DNA from: Modestobacter versicolor
Lineage (GTDB): Bacteria; Actinomycetota; Actinomycetes; Mycobacteriales; Geodermatophilaceae
Length of the DNA: 64,000 nt
Reading direction: 5' to 3'
Assembly: GCF_014195485.1 (NCBI RefSeq)
Contig: NZ_JACIBU010000001.1
Span: 1,302,001 to 1,366,000 of the forward strand
A program made the translations under genes and the position numbers. Below the pieces are notes generated by a model. The model saw only the letters and a program-made list of their open reading frames with translations, did not search any database and was not told the origin of the DNA. This document shows positions 33,589-41,690 of this stretch, one piece after another. The first letter of the stretch is position 1; the number at the start of each line of letters is the position of its first letter.

Positions 33589-34212
33589 CTCCGTCGGGTC
33601 GTCGCCGCGGTCGAGGGCCTTCCAGGCCGCCTGGTGGCGGTCCTCGTCGGTCTCCGGGCGGGCGGGCCGGGCCGGCCGGGCGCCCTCGGCGGGCGCGGCC
33701 GCCGTCCCGGTGCGCTCGTAGCGGCGGCCCATGCCCGGCCAGCGCCGTCCGCGCAGCACCACCAGCAGCCCGGCGAGCACGGCGAGCACCCCGGCGACCA
33801 GGGCCAGCACCGGCCAGCCGGCCACCGGGTCGGTGGTCACCTCGGCCCGGCCCAGCCCCACCGCGTCGGTGACGTCGGCGACGTCGAGGTCCAGCCCGCC
33901 GGTGACGCCGCGCAGCCCGGACCACGCCAGCACACCGCCGGCGACGGCGACCAGCAGGCCGACCAGCACCCGGCCCACGCCGCGGACGGCGATCACCGCG
34001 ACGGCGGCGGCGAGCAGCAGCAGGCCGCAGGCGCCGACCAGCGGTGCTGCCTGGCCGCCGGTGAGCACGTCCGACGTCGGCGGCAGCGGCGCCCGCCGGG
34101 TCACGGTGACGTCGGCCCACGGCTGCGACGACGAGGAGAGCGCCAGCGCACCGGCCAGCGCGCACAGCAGCAGCGCGACGGTCAGCTCCCGCCGCGACGA
34201 CGACTCAGCCAC
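33586..34212 (-). CDS. Tryptophan-biosynthesis-associated membrane protein
   Basis: A 208-residue membrane protein of the actinobacterial Trp-operon family (the Rv1610 position in M. tuberculosis). Four hydrophobic segments are visible: LTVALLLCALAGALALSSSS at the N-terminus, then about 60-85, 90-110 and 130-155. A large extracytoplasmic loop lies after the first (PWADVTVTRRAPLPPTSD). The C-terminal tail is basic then acidic, hence cytoplasmic. GTG start overlaps the trpE stop by 8 nt. Function is unknown; membrane tethering or transport of pathway compounds is only a guess from position. Confidence 0.88.
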   Translation of the reverse strand: MAESSSRRELTVALLLCALAGALALSSSSQPWADVTVTRRAPLPPTSDVLTGGQAAPLVGACGLLLLAAAVAVIAVRGVGRVLVGLLVAVAGGVLAWSGLRGVTGGLDLDVADVTDAVGLGRAEVTTDPVAGWPVLALVAGVLAVLAGLLVVLRGRRWPGMGRRYERTGTAAAPAEGARPARPARPETDEDRHQAAWKALDRGDDPTE

Positions 34213-35725
34213 CGAGCTCCCGGAGCCCCTCCGCCGTCGCGATCGCCGACAGCACGGCGCGGGCCTTGTGCCGGGTCTCGGCCTCCTCGGTCGCCGGGTC
34301 GCTGTCGGCGACCACCCCGGCGCCGGCCTGCACGTAGGCCCGCCCGTCGTGCAGCACGGCGGTGCGGATGGCGATCGCCATGTCCATGTCGCCGCTGGCG
34401 TCGACGTAGCCCACGGTGCCGGCGTACAGCGCCCGCCGGGTCGGCTCCAGCGACTCGATGACCTCCATCGCCCGCGGCTTGGGTGCCCCGGAGACGGTGC
34501 CGGCCGGGAACGTGGCGTCGAAGACGTCCAGCGCGTCGCGACCGGCCTGCACCTGGCCGGCCACGGTGGAGACCAGGTGCATGACGTGGCTGTACCGCTC
34601 GATCCGCATGAAGTCCGCGACCTCCACGGTGCCCGGCACGCAGACCCGGCCCAGGTCGTTGCGGGCCAGGTCGACCAGCATCACGTGCTCGGCCCGCTCC
34701 TTGGGGTCGGCGAGCAGCTCCTCGGTGAGCCGGACGTCGTCCTCCGGGGTCGCGCCGCGCGGCCGGGTGCCCGCCGGCGGGTGCACGATCGCCCGATCGC
34801 CGGTCACGGTGACCAGCGCCTCCGGCGAGGAGCCGACGACGTCGAACGGCGACTCGCGCCCGGCGAAGCGCAGCAGGTACATGTACGGCGAGGGGTTGGT
34901 GGCCCGCAGCACCCGGTAGAGGTCGAGCGCGTCGACGTCGGTGGCCAGCTCGAAGCGCTGGCTGAGCACGGTCTGGAACACGTCGCCGGCGCGGACGTGC
35001 TCGCGGACCCGCTCCACGCCGTCCTCGAACACCCCGGGCGCCATGTTGCTGGTGACCGGCGGCGCGTCGGCGGTGGCGAGCGTGGCCACGCCCGGGGGCA
35101 CCGCCTTGGTGAGGTCGGCGGCCATCGCGTCGAGCCGGGTCACCGCGTCGTCGTAGGCGCCGGGCTCGTCGCCCTGCCGCCCGGCGCCGCGCACCACGTT
35201 GGCGATGAGCAGCACGGTGCCGTCGGTGTGATCGAGCACCGCCAGGTCGGTGACCAGCGACAGCGCCAGCTCGGGCATGCCCAGGTCGTCGGTCGCGGTC
35301 TCCGGCAGCCGCTCCAGCCGGCGGACGACGTCGTAGCCCAGGTAGCCGACCAGGCCGCCGGTCAGCGGCGGCAGGCCGGGCGTGCGGGACGAGCGGAAGC
35401 GGCGCGCCAGCGTGCGGACCGCGGCGAGCGGGTCCGCGGGCAGGTCGTCGGTCAGCCCGGGCAGCGGGTCGCCCAGCCAGGTCGTCGCGCCGTCGCGCTC
35501 GGTGAGCACGCCGGCGCTGCGGACGCCCACGAAGCTGTACCGCGACCACTGCTTGCCCTGCTCGGCGGACTCCAGCAGCACCGTGCCCGGCCGGTTGCCG
35601 GCCAGCTTGCGGTAGATGCCGACGGCGGTCTCGCTGTCGGCGAGCAGCCGCCGGGTGACCGGCACGACCGGGGCGGTGGCGGCGAGGAACTCCGTGCGCG
35701 AGGGCGTCGTCTCACCCAGCCGCAC
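34205..35725 (-). CDS. trpE: Anthranilate synthase component I
   Basis: A 506-residue chorismate-using enzyme that forms anthranilate with an amidotransferase partner (TrpG), which is not in this window. The feedback-inhibition motif [16 protein letters not shown] is near residue 50. The catalytic core has [52 protein letters not shown] and [20 protein letters not shown]. Its start lies 14 nt inside hisI, and its end overlaps the membrane-protein gene. HisI-TrpE-membrane protein thus form one coupled unit, linking the histidine and tryptophan pathways, which both consume PRPP. Confidence 0.97.
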   Translation of the reverse strand: MRLGETTPSRTEFLAATAPVVPVTRRLLADSETAVGIYRKLAGNRPGTVLLESAEQGKQWSRYSFVGVRSAGVLTERDGATTWLGDPLPGLTDDLPADPLAAVRTLARRFRSSRTPGLPPLTGGLVGYLGYDVVRRLERLPETATDDLGMPELALSLVTDLAVLDHTDGTVLLIANVVRGAGRQGDEPGAYDDAVTRLDAMAADLTKAVPPGVATLATADAPPVTSNMAPGVFEDGVERVREHVRAGDVFQTVLSQRFELATDVDALDLYRVLRATNPSPYMYLLRFAGRESPFDVVGSSPEALVTVTGDRAIVHPPAGTRPRGATPEDDVRLTEELLADPKERAEHVMLVDLARNDLGRVCVPGTVEVADFMRIERYSHVMHLVSTVAGQVQAGRDALDVFDATFPAGTVSGAPKPRAMEVIESLEPTRRALYAGTVGYVDASGDMDMAIAIRTAVLHDGRAYVQAGAGVVADSDPATEEAETRHKARAVLSAIATAEGLRELGG

Positions 35726-36083
35726 GCTGCACCTCCAGGTCGCGGTGGAAGCAGCTGCGCTCGCCGGTGTGGCAGGCCGGCCCCTCCTGGTCGACGAGCA
35801 GCAGCAGCGCGTCGCCGTCGCAGTCCAGCCGGACGTCGCGCACCCACTGCCGGTGCCCCGACGTCTCGCCCTTGACCCAGTACTCCTCGCGGCTGCGCGA
35901 CCAGTAGGTGGCCCGGCCGGTGGTCAGCGTGCGGTGCAGCGCCTCGTCGTCCATCCAGGCGACCATCAGCACCTCACCGGTGTCGTGCTGCTGGACGACG
36001 GCGGCGACCAGGCCGGCCGGGTCGCGGCGCAGCAGCGCGGCGACCGCCGGGTCCAGCTGGGTGTCGGGGGCGGGGGCGGACAT
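35712..36083 (-). CDS. hisI: Phosphoribosyl-AMP cyclohydrolase
   Basis: A 123-residue enzyme opening the adenine ring of phosphoribosyl-AMP, the third step of histidine synthesis. It is the single-domain actinobacterial form, without the HisE pyrophosphohydrolase. The core [20 protein letters not shown] is followed by [20 protein letters not shown] and the zinc Cys pair in [10 protein letters not shown]. No clear Shine-Dalgarno. It is cut off from hisF by an 18.6-kb block. The upstream membrane protein ends 33 nt away, so read-through from the flavoprotein unit is possible. Confidence 0.95.
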   Translation of the reverse strand: MSAPAPDTQLDPAVAALLRRDPAGLVAAVVQQHDTGEVLMVAWMDDEALHRTLTTGRATYWSRSREEYWVKGETSGHRQWVRDVRLDCDGDALLLLVDQEGPACHTGERSCFHRDLEVQRAAG

Positions 36084-36116
36084 GGCCTGATCGTCCCACC
36101 CCCGGGTCCACCCCGG

Positions 36117-36749
36117 TCAGCCGCCCGCGGCGGGCGACGGCGCCGGGCGCGCGGGCCGGCGGCGCGCGTCGGGCAGCAGGGTCAGGCCCCCGGCGAGCAG
36201 CGCCAGCGCGACGTAGAGCAGCGGGAGCACCCGGACGGTGTCCTGGAAGACCGAGGACGCGATGTCGCCGAGCACCAGGAACCAGTACCCGCACAGCGCC
36301 AGCTGCAGGACGGCCGCCCCCCACAGCCAGCGCGGGTCACCGGCCAGCGCCCGGACCCCGCCCACCACGAGCAGCGCGGCGAGGGCGACCTGGAGCAGCG
36401 CGAACCAGCCGCTCATCCCCTCGTCGGGGCCGCGGGCCAGGCTGACCAGCGCACCGAAGGCCGCGGCGTACAGCGTGCCGATCAGCACCAGGACGGCGGA
36501 GACGAAGCCGACCACCGCGGCGGCGATGAGCGACCCGGGCCGCTGCGGCGCCCGGGGCGGCCAGCCGGGCTGGGGGTACCCGTACGGCGGCGGCGCCCAC
36601 TGCGGCTGCGGGGGCTGGCCGTACGGCGGGGGTGCGTACTGCGGGGGCGCGTACTGCTGCGGCACGTACGGCTGGGTCGGGTACTGCTCCGGCGCGTACT
36701 GCGGCGGGCCGGCGTACGGGCTGGTCGCCTCCCAGTCCGGTGAGGTCAC
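36117..36749 (-). CDS. Membrane protein with Pro/Tyr/Gln-rich N-terminal domain
   Basis: A 210-residue protein. The first 75 residues are a low-complexity cytoplasmic tail of repeated QYAPPQYAPPPYG-type units, common in actinobacterial membrane proteins. Four hydrophobic segments follow (about 77-100, 112-132, 138-160, 170-190), then a basic Pro-rich end. GTG 36749 overlaps the stop of the flavoprotein gene (GTGA). There are no catalytic motifs. Such tails often drive self-association or bind partners; nothing more can be said. Confidence 0.75.
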   Translation of the reverse strand: MTSPDWEATSPYAGPPQYAPEQYPTQPYVPQQYAPPQYAPPPYGQPPQPQWAPPPYGYPQPGWPPRAPQRPGSLIAAAVVGFVSAVLVLIGTLYAAAFGALVSLARGPDEGMSGWFALLQVALAALLVVGGVRALAGDPRWLWGAAVLQLALCGYWFLVLGDIASSVFQDTVRVLPLLYVALALLAGGLTLLPDARRRPARPAPSPAAGG

Positions 36750-38401
36750 AGCGCGGCCGCCAGGGCCCGGCCGGCGACCCGGCCGGAGAAGATGCAGCCG
36801 CCGAGGAAGGTGCCCTCCAGCGAGCGGTAGCCGTGCATGCCGCCACCGCCGAAGCCGGCGACCTCGCCGGCCGCGTACAGCCCGGGGAACGGGTCGCCGC
36901 CGGCGCGCAGCACCCGGCCGGAGAGGTCGGTCTCCAGCCCGCCGAGGGTCTTGCGGGTGAGCAGGTTGAGCCGGACGGCGATCAGCGGCCCGGCCTCGGG
37001 GTCGAGGATGCGGTGCGGCTGGGCGACCCGGATCAGCTTGTCGCCGAGGAAGGTGCGGGCCTGGCGGATCGCGGTGATCTGCAGGTCCTTGGTGAAGGTG
37101 TTGGCGATCTCCCGGTCCCGGGCGACGACCTCGCGCTCGACGGTGGCGAGGTCCAGGTGCGGGGTGTCGCCGGTGACCCGGTTCATCCCGGCGACCAGCT
37201 CGGGCAGCGTGGCCGCGACGACGAAGTCCTCGCCCTTGTCCAGGAACGCCTGCACCGGGGCAGCCGCACCCGACCGCACCCGGGTGAGCAGCAGCTTGAG
37301 GTCCTTGTTCGTGAGGTCGGGGTTCTGCTCGGAGCCGGAGAGGGTGAACTCCTTCTCGACGATCTTCTGGGTGAGCAGGAACCAGGTGTGCTCGTGGCCG
37401 GTCGTCCCGATGTGCGCCAGCGTGCCCAGGGTGTCGAAGCCGGGGAACAGCGGGACCGGCAGCCGGGCGCCGGTCGCGTCGAGCCACAGCGACGACGGGC
37501 CGGGCAGGATCCGGATGCCGTGCCGGGCCCAGATCGGCGAGTGGTTGGCGATGCCCTCGGTGTAGTGCCACATCCGGTCGGGGTTGATCACCCGGCCACC
37601 GGCCTCCTCGGTGATCTGCAGCATCCGGCCGTCGACGTGGGCGGGCACCCCGGACAGCAGCCGCTGCGGCACCGGCCCCAGCCGGGCCGGCCAGTTCTTG
37701 CGCACCAGGTCGTGGTTGCCGCCGATGCCGCCGGAGGTGACGACGACGGCCTGCGCGGCCAGCTCGAACTGCCCCGCCTCGACCCGCGAGGTCGCCGTCC
37801 CCCGCTCGGCGTCGCTGGGCTCGAGCACCGCGCCGCGGACCCCGGTGACAGCGCCGTCGGTGACCACCAGGCCGTCGACGCGGTGCCGCGGGCGGAAGTC
37901 GACGAGCCCGCGCTCGACCGCCTCGGTGACCCGGCGGGCGAAGGGGGCGACGACGCCGGGGCCGGTGCCCCAGGTGATGTGGAAGCGGGGCACCGAGTTG
38001 CCGTGACCGGTGGCGGTGTAGCCGCCGCGCTCGGCCCAGCCGACGACGGGGAAGAACCGCATGCCCTGCTCGCGCAGCCAGGCGCGCTTCTCGCCGGCGG
38101 CGAACTGCAGGTAGGCCTCGGCCCACTGGCGCGGCCAGTGGTCCTCCGCGCGGTCGAAGCCCGCGGTGCCGAACCAGTCCTGCCGGGCGAGCTCCAGGGA
38201 GTCCTTGACCCGCAGCCGGCGCTGCTCGGGGGTGTCGACGAGGAAGAGCCCGCCGAAGGACCAGTGCGCCTGACCGCCCAGCGAGCCGGCCGGCTCCTGG
38301 TCGAGCAGGAGCACCCGCTTCCCGGCGTCGGCCAGCTCCGCGGTGGCGACCAGTCCGGCCAGCCCCGCTCCCACCACGATGACGTCAGCGTCGGTGCTCA
38401 C
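36746..38401 (-). CDS. FAD-binding dehydrogenase (fumarate reductase/ketosteroid dehydrogenase type)
   Basis: A 551-residue flavoprotein. The dinucleotide site VIVVGAGLAGLVATAELADA is at residues 9-28. SLGGQAHWSFGGLFLVDTPE follows, and a late segment with GLYAAGEVAGFGGGGMHGYR and SLEGTFLGGCIFSGRVAGR binds the flavin. The substrate-side segment AVVVTSGGIGGNHDLVRKNW resembles the large FAD_binding_2 family. The protein is best matched to the orphan group annotated simply as FAD-binding dehydrogenase; the substrate is unknown. GTG start six nucleotides after TAGCGT, so leaderless. The next gene overlaps it. Confidence 0.88.
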   Translation of the reverse strand: MSTDADVIVVGAGLAGLVATAELADAGKRVLLLDQEPAGSLGGQAHWSFGGLFLVDTPEQRRLRVKDSLELARQDWFGTAGFDRAEDHWPRQWAEAYLQFAAGEKRAWLREQGMRFFPVVGWAERGGYTATGHGNSVPRFHITWGTGPGVVAPFARRVTEAVERGLVDFRPRHRVDGLVVTDGAVTGVRGAVLEPSDAERGTATSRVEAGQFELAAQAVVVTSGGIGGNHDLVRKNWPARLGPVPQRLLSGVPAHVDGRMLQITEEAGGRVINPDRMWHYTEGIANHSPIWARHGIRILPGPSSLWLDATGARLPVPLFPGFDTLGTLAHIGTTGHEHTWFLLTQKIVEKEFTLSGSEQNPDLTNKDLKLLLTRVRSGAAAPVQAFLDKGEDFVVAATLPELVAGMNRVTGDTPHLDLATVEREVVARDREIANTFTKDLQITAIRQARTFLGDKLIRVAQPHRILDPEAGPLIAVRLNLLTRKTLGGLETDLSGRVLRAGGDPFPGLYAAGEVAGFGGGGMHGYRSLEGTFLGGCIFSGRVAGRALAAAL

Positions 38402-38407
38402 GGCCAG

Positions 38408-38413
38408 ACGCTA
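38408..38413 (-). promoter_or_regulatory. -10 element, leaderless flavoprotein transcript
   Basis: TAGCGT on the minus strand, 6 nt before the GTG at 38401; it includes the stop codon of the upstream membrane gene. Confidence 0.45.
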
Positions 38414-38953
38414 GCGGGAACCGCGCCCCGGTCGCCCCGGCGACGCGACCCGGCTGCCGCGCGTCCACCGCCGCACCGGCCGCTGCAGCGCCAGGGCCAG
38501 GCCGCCGATCGGGCCGACGAGCAGCAGCAGCGCCCACCACACCGCCTGGCCGCCGCCGAGCAGCGCGAAGAACACGGCCAGGCCGAGCAGACCGAGCAGC
38601 GGGACCAGGCAGGCGAGGGCGAGCACCGCCGAGCCGCTGACCCGCCGGCTCAGCGACCGCCCGCGCAGCACCAGCAGCGCGCCGGCCAGCGCGGCGACGG
38701 CGGGCAGCGCGGGCAGCAGCAGGTACCAGCCCCAGCCCGGGTCGGCGTCCCAGAGGAGCCAGCCGAGGTAGGCGTCCTCCGCGGCGACGAGCACGCCGAA
38801 CGCGGCGGCGAACGGGGCGGCGAGCGGGCGCACCGGGGCGGTGGGCGCGGCGGTGAAGCCGCGGCCGAGGGTGCGGGAGCGGGTGGTCGCCGAGGTCGCG
38901 GGGGCGGCCGGGGCGGCGCGCCGGGGTGACCTCCGGGTCGGCGGGGTGGGCAT
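38411..38953 (-). CDS. Small membrane protein, paralogue 1 of 3
   Basis: A 180-residue protein with an Arg/Ala/Thr-rich N-terminus (MPTPPTRRSPRR) and four hydrophobic segments between residues 45 and 160. It ends in LQRPVRRWTRGSR. The PVRRW ending, and a helix carrying LLVLRGRSL (LLLLVGRSW in the second), are shared with the next two genes, suggesting old tandem duplication. The ATG lies seven nucleotides after TACGCT, so leaderless. No function recognised. Confidence 0.65.
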   Translation of the reverse strand: MPTPPTRRSPRRAAPAAPATSATTRSRTLGRGFTAAPTAPVRPLAAPFAAAFGVLVAAEDAYLGWLLWDADPGWGWYLLLPALPAVAALAGALLVLRGRSLSRRVSGSAVLALACLVPLLGLLGLAVFFALLGGGQAVWWALLLLVGPIGGLALALQRPVRRWTRGSRVASPGRPGRGSR

Positions 38954-38960
38954 GCCGGGC

Positions 38961-38966
38961 AGCGTA
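38961..38966 (-). promoter_or_regulatory. -10 element, leaderless membrane-protein transcript
   Basis: TACGCT on the minus strand, 7 nt before the ATG at 38953. Confidence 0.4.
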
Positions 38967-38994
38967 GGGACGCCGGCTGGGGGCCCGCTGCGGG

Positions 38995-39420
38995 TCAGCG
39001 GGTGAGGCGCTCCAGCTTCCGGGCGGCGACCCAGCGGCGCACCGGGCGGAGGGCGGCGAGCAGCGCGGTGAGGGTGGGCAGCGCCCAGACCAGCACGGCG
39101 AGGCCCCCGCTGTCCTCGATCAGGCTCTCGGCCAGGATCAACCAGACCAGCACCAGGGCCAGCGCGGCGGCGGGCAGGAAGACGGCCAGCCAGGAGCGGC
39201 CCACCAGCAGGAGCAGCGCGCCGGCCAGCAGCCACAGCGCCAGCACCGCGGGGACGGTGACGACCAGCCAGCCGCCGTCGGCGAACTGGCCGTTGGAGAA
39301 GGCCAGCGCGACCAGCCCGAAGAAGGCCAGGAACAGCGCGCTGAGCACCGCCAGGGGCACGACGGCGAGGACCGCCAGCGGCGGACGGCGGCGGACGGGG
39401 GCTTCGACGGCGGCGTGCAC
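38995..39420 (-). CDS. Small membrane protein, paralogue 2 of 3
   Basis: A 141-residue protein with four predicted helices (PPLAVLAVVPLAVLSALFLA, WLVVTVPAVLALWLLAGALL, LAVFLPAAALALVLVWLILA, LAVLVWALPTLTALLAALR). The basic end is RPVRRWVAARK. GRSWLAV is shared with the following gene. The GTG start lies six nucleotides after TACGTT and has no Shine-Dalgarno. Function unknown. Confidence 0.65.
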   Translation of the reverse strand: MHAAVEAPVRRRPPLAVLAVVPLAVLSALFLAFFGLVALAFSNGQFADGGWLVVTVPAVLALWLLAGALLLLVGRSWLAVFLPAAALALVLVWLILAESLIEDSGGLAVLVWALPTLTALLAALRPVRRWVAARKLERLTR

Positions 39421-39426
39421 GCGAGG

Positions 39427-39432
39427 AACGTA
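39427..39432 (-). promoter_or_regulatory. -10 element, leaderless membrane-protein transcript
   Basis: TACGTT on the minus strand, 6 nt before the GTG at 39420. Confidence 0.4.
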
Positions 39433-39484
39433 GAGGTCAGCGGCCCGTCGCGGACCCCGCCCCGCCGCGGTGTGACGGCTGGGG

Positions 39485-39811
39485 TCAGCCGGTGGGTCGG
39501 GAGGCGCCGGGCGAGGTCCAGCGGCGGACGGCGGGACCGGACCACCACCCCGCGAGGCCGGCGCACACGGCGGCGGGGACGGCCACCGCCAGCCAGGACC
39601 GCCCGGTCCAGAGCCGCACTGCCCCGACCAGCAGCAGCAGCGCGAGCACCGTCCGGCCGGCCGGGTGGACCAGGACCTCGGGCTCGCCGCTGCCGAGCAG
39701 CCACCAGGTGCAGGAGACGAGCACGGCCAGGGCGGCCACCGTCGCCGCGGGGGCTGCGACCAGGACCGGCAGCGGCCGTCGCCGGCGGACCAGGGTTGCG
39801 GTCGCGGTCAT
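39485..39811 (-). CDS. Small membrane protein, paralogue 3 of 3
   Basis: A 108-residue protein with three hydrophobic segments (PLPVLVAAPAATVAALAVLV, TVLALLLLVGAVRLW, WLAVAVPAAVCAGLAGWW). It shares RRRPLPVL, GRSWLAV and PAVRRW-type ends with its two downstream neighbours. It is the shortest of the three, apparently lacking one helix. No promoter or Shine-Dalgarno stands out. Function unknown. Confidence 0.6.
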   Translation of the reverse strand: MTATATLVRRRRPLPVLVAAPAATVAALAVLVSCTWWLLGSGEPEVLVHPAGRTVLALLLLVGAVRLWTGRSWLAVAVPAAVCAGLAGWWSGPAVRRWTSPGASRPTG

Positions 39812-39860
39812 GAGGCCGACCTGGGCCCGCCGCGCCGCTGGTCCGGGCTGCCGCGCGGGG

Positions 39861-41690
39861 TCAGACCGCGGGCTGGGTCTGCCGTCCCGAGCTGCGCCGC
39901 CAGGAGGCGTGCAGCCGGGCGTAGGGGCCGTCGGCGTCCACCAGCTGGGCGTGCGTGCCGCGCTGCGCGACCCGGCCGGCGTCGACGACCAGCACCTCGT
40001 CGGCCCGCTCGGCGGTGGAGAGCCGGTGGGCGATGGTCAGCGTGGTGCGCCCGGTGGTGAGCGCGTCGAGCGCCCGGGTCAGCCGCATCTCGGTGGCCGG
40101 GTCGACGGCGCTGGTGGCCTCGTCGAGCACCAGCAGGTCGGGGTCGGCGACGTAGGCGCGGGCGACCGCCACCAGCTGCCGCTCCCCCGCCGACAGCGAC
40201 TCGCCGCGCTGGCCGACGGCGGTGCCGACGCCCTCGCCGAGGCCCTGCACCCAGTCGCCGAGGCCGAGCTCGTCGAAGGCGGTGGCGATCTGCGCGTCGG
40301 TCATCCCGGGCCGGCCGTAGCGGACGTTGTCGGCGACCGTGGCGTCGAAGAGGAACCCGTCCTGGGGCACCATCACGACCCGCTCGCGCAGCGAGGAGAA
40401 GGCGACCTCGGTCAGCGGCACGCCGCCGACGAGCACCCGGCCCTCGGTGGGGTCCATCAGCCGGGTGACCAGCTTGGCGAAGGTGGTCTTGCCCGAGCCG
40501 GTCTCCCCCACGATCGCCACCCGGGTGCGCGGGGCGATGGTCAGGTCGACGTCGTCCAGGGCCTTGCGGCCGCCGGCGGTGTAGGCGAACCCGACGTGGT
40601 CGAAGGTGACGTCGAGCGGGCCGGGCGGCAGCGTGCGGGCGTGCGCCGGGTCGGCGACCGCGGGGTCCTGCACGTCGGGGTCGGTGTCGAGCACGTCGAG
40701 CACGCGGCGGAAGCCGGCCACGGCGTTCTGCGCCTCGTTGAGCACCTCGCTCGCGGTCTGCACCGGCGCGACGAAGAGGGTGACCAGGAAGAGGAAGGCG
40801 ACCAGCGTGCCGGCGGAGATCTCCCCCGCGACGCCGAGCAGCACGCCGACGACCACGACGGCGGCGTTGGCCACCGCGGCGACGAACTCGCCGCTGACGT
40901 AGACGGCCGCGGTGGTCCGCTGCGCGTCGACCGAGGCCCGGTAGTGCCGGTCGATGGCTCGGTCGATGCGCGCCGCCGTCCGGGCCCGGATGCCGTACGC
41001 GCGCACCGTCGGGGCGCCGACCACCGACTCCCCCACGGCGGCGAGCACGTCGCCGACCCGCTCGCGGACGATGCCGTACACGTGGGCCAGCCGGCGGGCG
41101 AAGAACTTGACCGCGAACGCCAGCGGGATGAAGCAGACCAGCACCAGCAGGGTCAGCTGCCAGGAGTAGACGGCCATGACGACGACCGCGACCACCAGCT
41201 GGCCCAGGCTGACCAGCCCGAGCACGCCGCCCCACTGCATGAAGACCGACAGCTGGTCGACGTCGCTGGTGACCCGGGAGACCAGCGAGCCGCGGCGCTG
41301 GCCCTGCTGGTGGAGCACCGACAGGTCGTGGACGTGCCGGAACGCGCGCACCCGCAGCCCGGCCAGCGCGGTCTCGGTCGTGCGGAACAGCCGCACGTTC
41401 ATCCGGTAGACCGCGAACGCGGTGACCAGGACGACGACCGCGCAGATCGCGACCAGCTCGCGGACCAGCCCGATGTCCGGGCCGCCCGGCGCGTTCAGCC
41501 CGCGGTCGAGGGTCTGCTGGACGGCGATCGGCACGACGACCCGACCGGCGGTGGCGATCAGCGCGAGCAGGAAGGTGACCGGCAGACCGCGGCGGAACTC
41601 CGGCATCATCCGCAGGCCCCGGCGGAGCGTGGCGGTGGCGCTCTCGTCGGGCCTGTCCATCGGCAGCACGACCTCGGCGGCGGCGGTCAT
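39861..41690 (-). CDS. ABC exporter half, canonical ATP site subunit
   Basis: A 609-residue fused permease-ATPase. Six membrane helices in the first 320 residues, then an ATPase: Walker A GETGSGKTT, signature LSAGERQLVAVARAYV (Ala in place of the second Gly), Walker B LLVLDEATSAVD with the catalytic Glu, and switch His in LTIAHRLSTAE. The ATG overlaps the stop of the upstream half (ATGA), so the two halves are made together and almost certainly form a heterodimer. Multidrug or lipid export is the usual role of this family; the substrate is unknown. Confidence 0.92.
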   Translation of the reverse strand: MTAAAEVVLPMDRPDESATATLRRGLRMMPEFRRGLPVTFLLALIATAGRVVVPIAVQQTLDRGLNAPGGPDIGLVRELVAICAVVVLVTAFAVYRMNVRLFRTTETALAGLRVRAFRHVHDLSVLHQQGQRRGSLVSRVTSDVDQLSVFMQWGGVLGLVSLGQLVVAVVVMAVYSWQLTLLVLVCFIPLAFAVKFFARRLAHVYGIVRERVGDVLAAVGESVVGAPTVRAYGIRARTAARIDRAIDRHYRASVDAQRTTAAVYVSGEFVAAVANAAVVVVGVLLGVAGEISAGTLVAFLFLVTLFVAPVQTASEVLNEAQNAVAGFRRVLDVLDTDPDVQDPAVADPAHARTLPPGPLDVTFDHVGFAYTAGGRKALDDVDLTIAPRTRVAIVGETGSGKTTFAKLVTRLMDPTEGRVLVGGVPLTEVAFSSLRERVVMVPQDGFLFDATVADNVRYGRPGMTDAQIATAFDELGLGDWVQGLGEGVGTAVGQRGESLSAGERQLVAVARAYVADPDLLVLDEATSAVDPATEMRLTRALDALTTGRTTLTIAHRLSTAERADEVLVVDAGRVAQRGTHAQLVDADGPYARLHASWRRSSGRQTQPAV

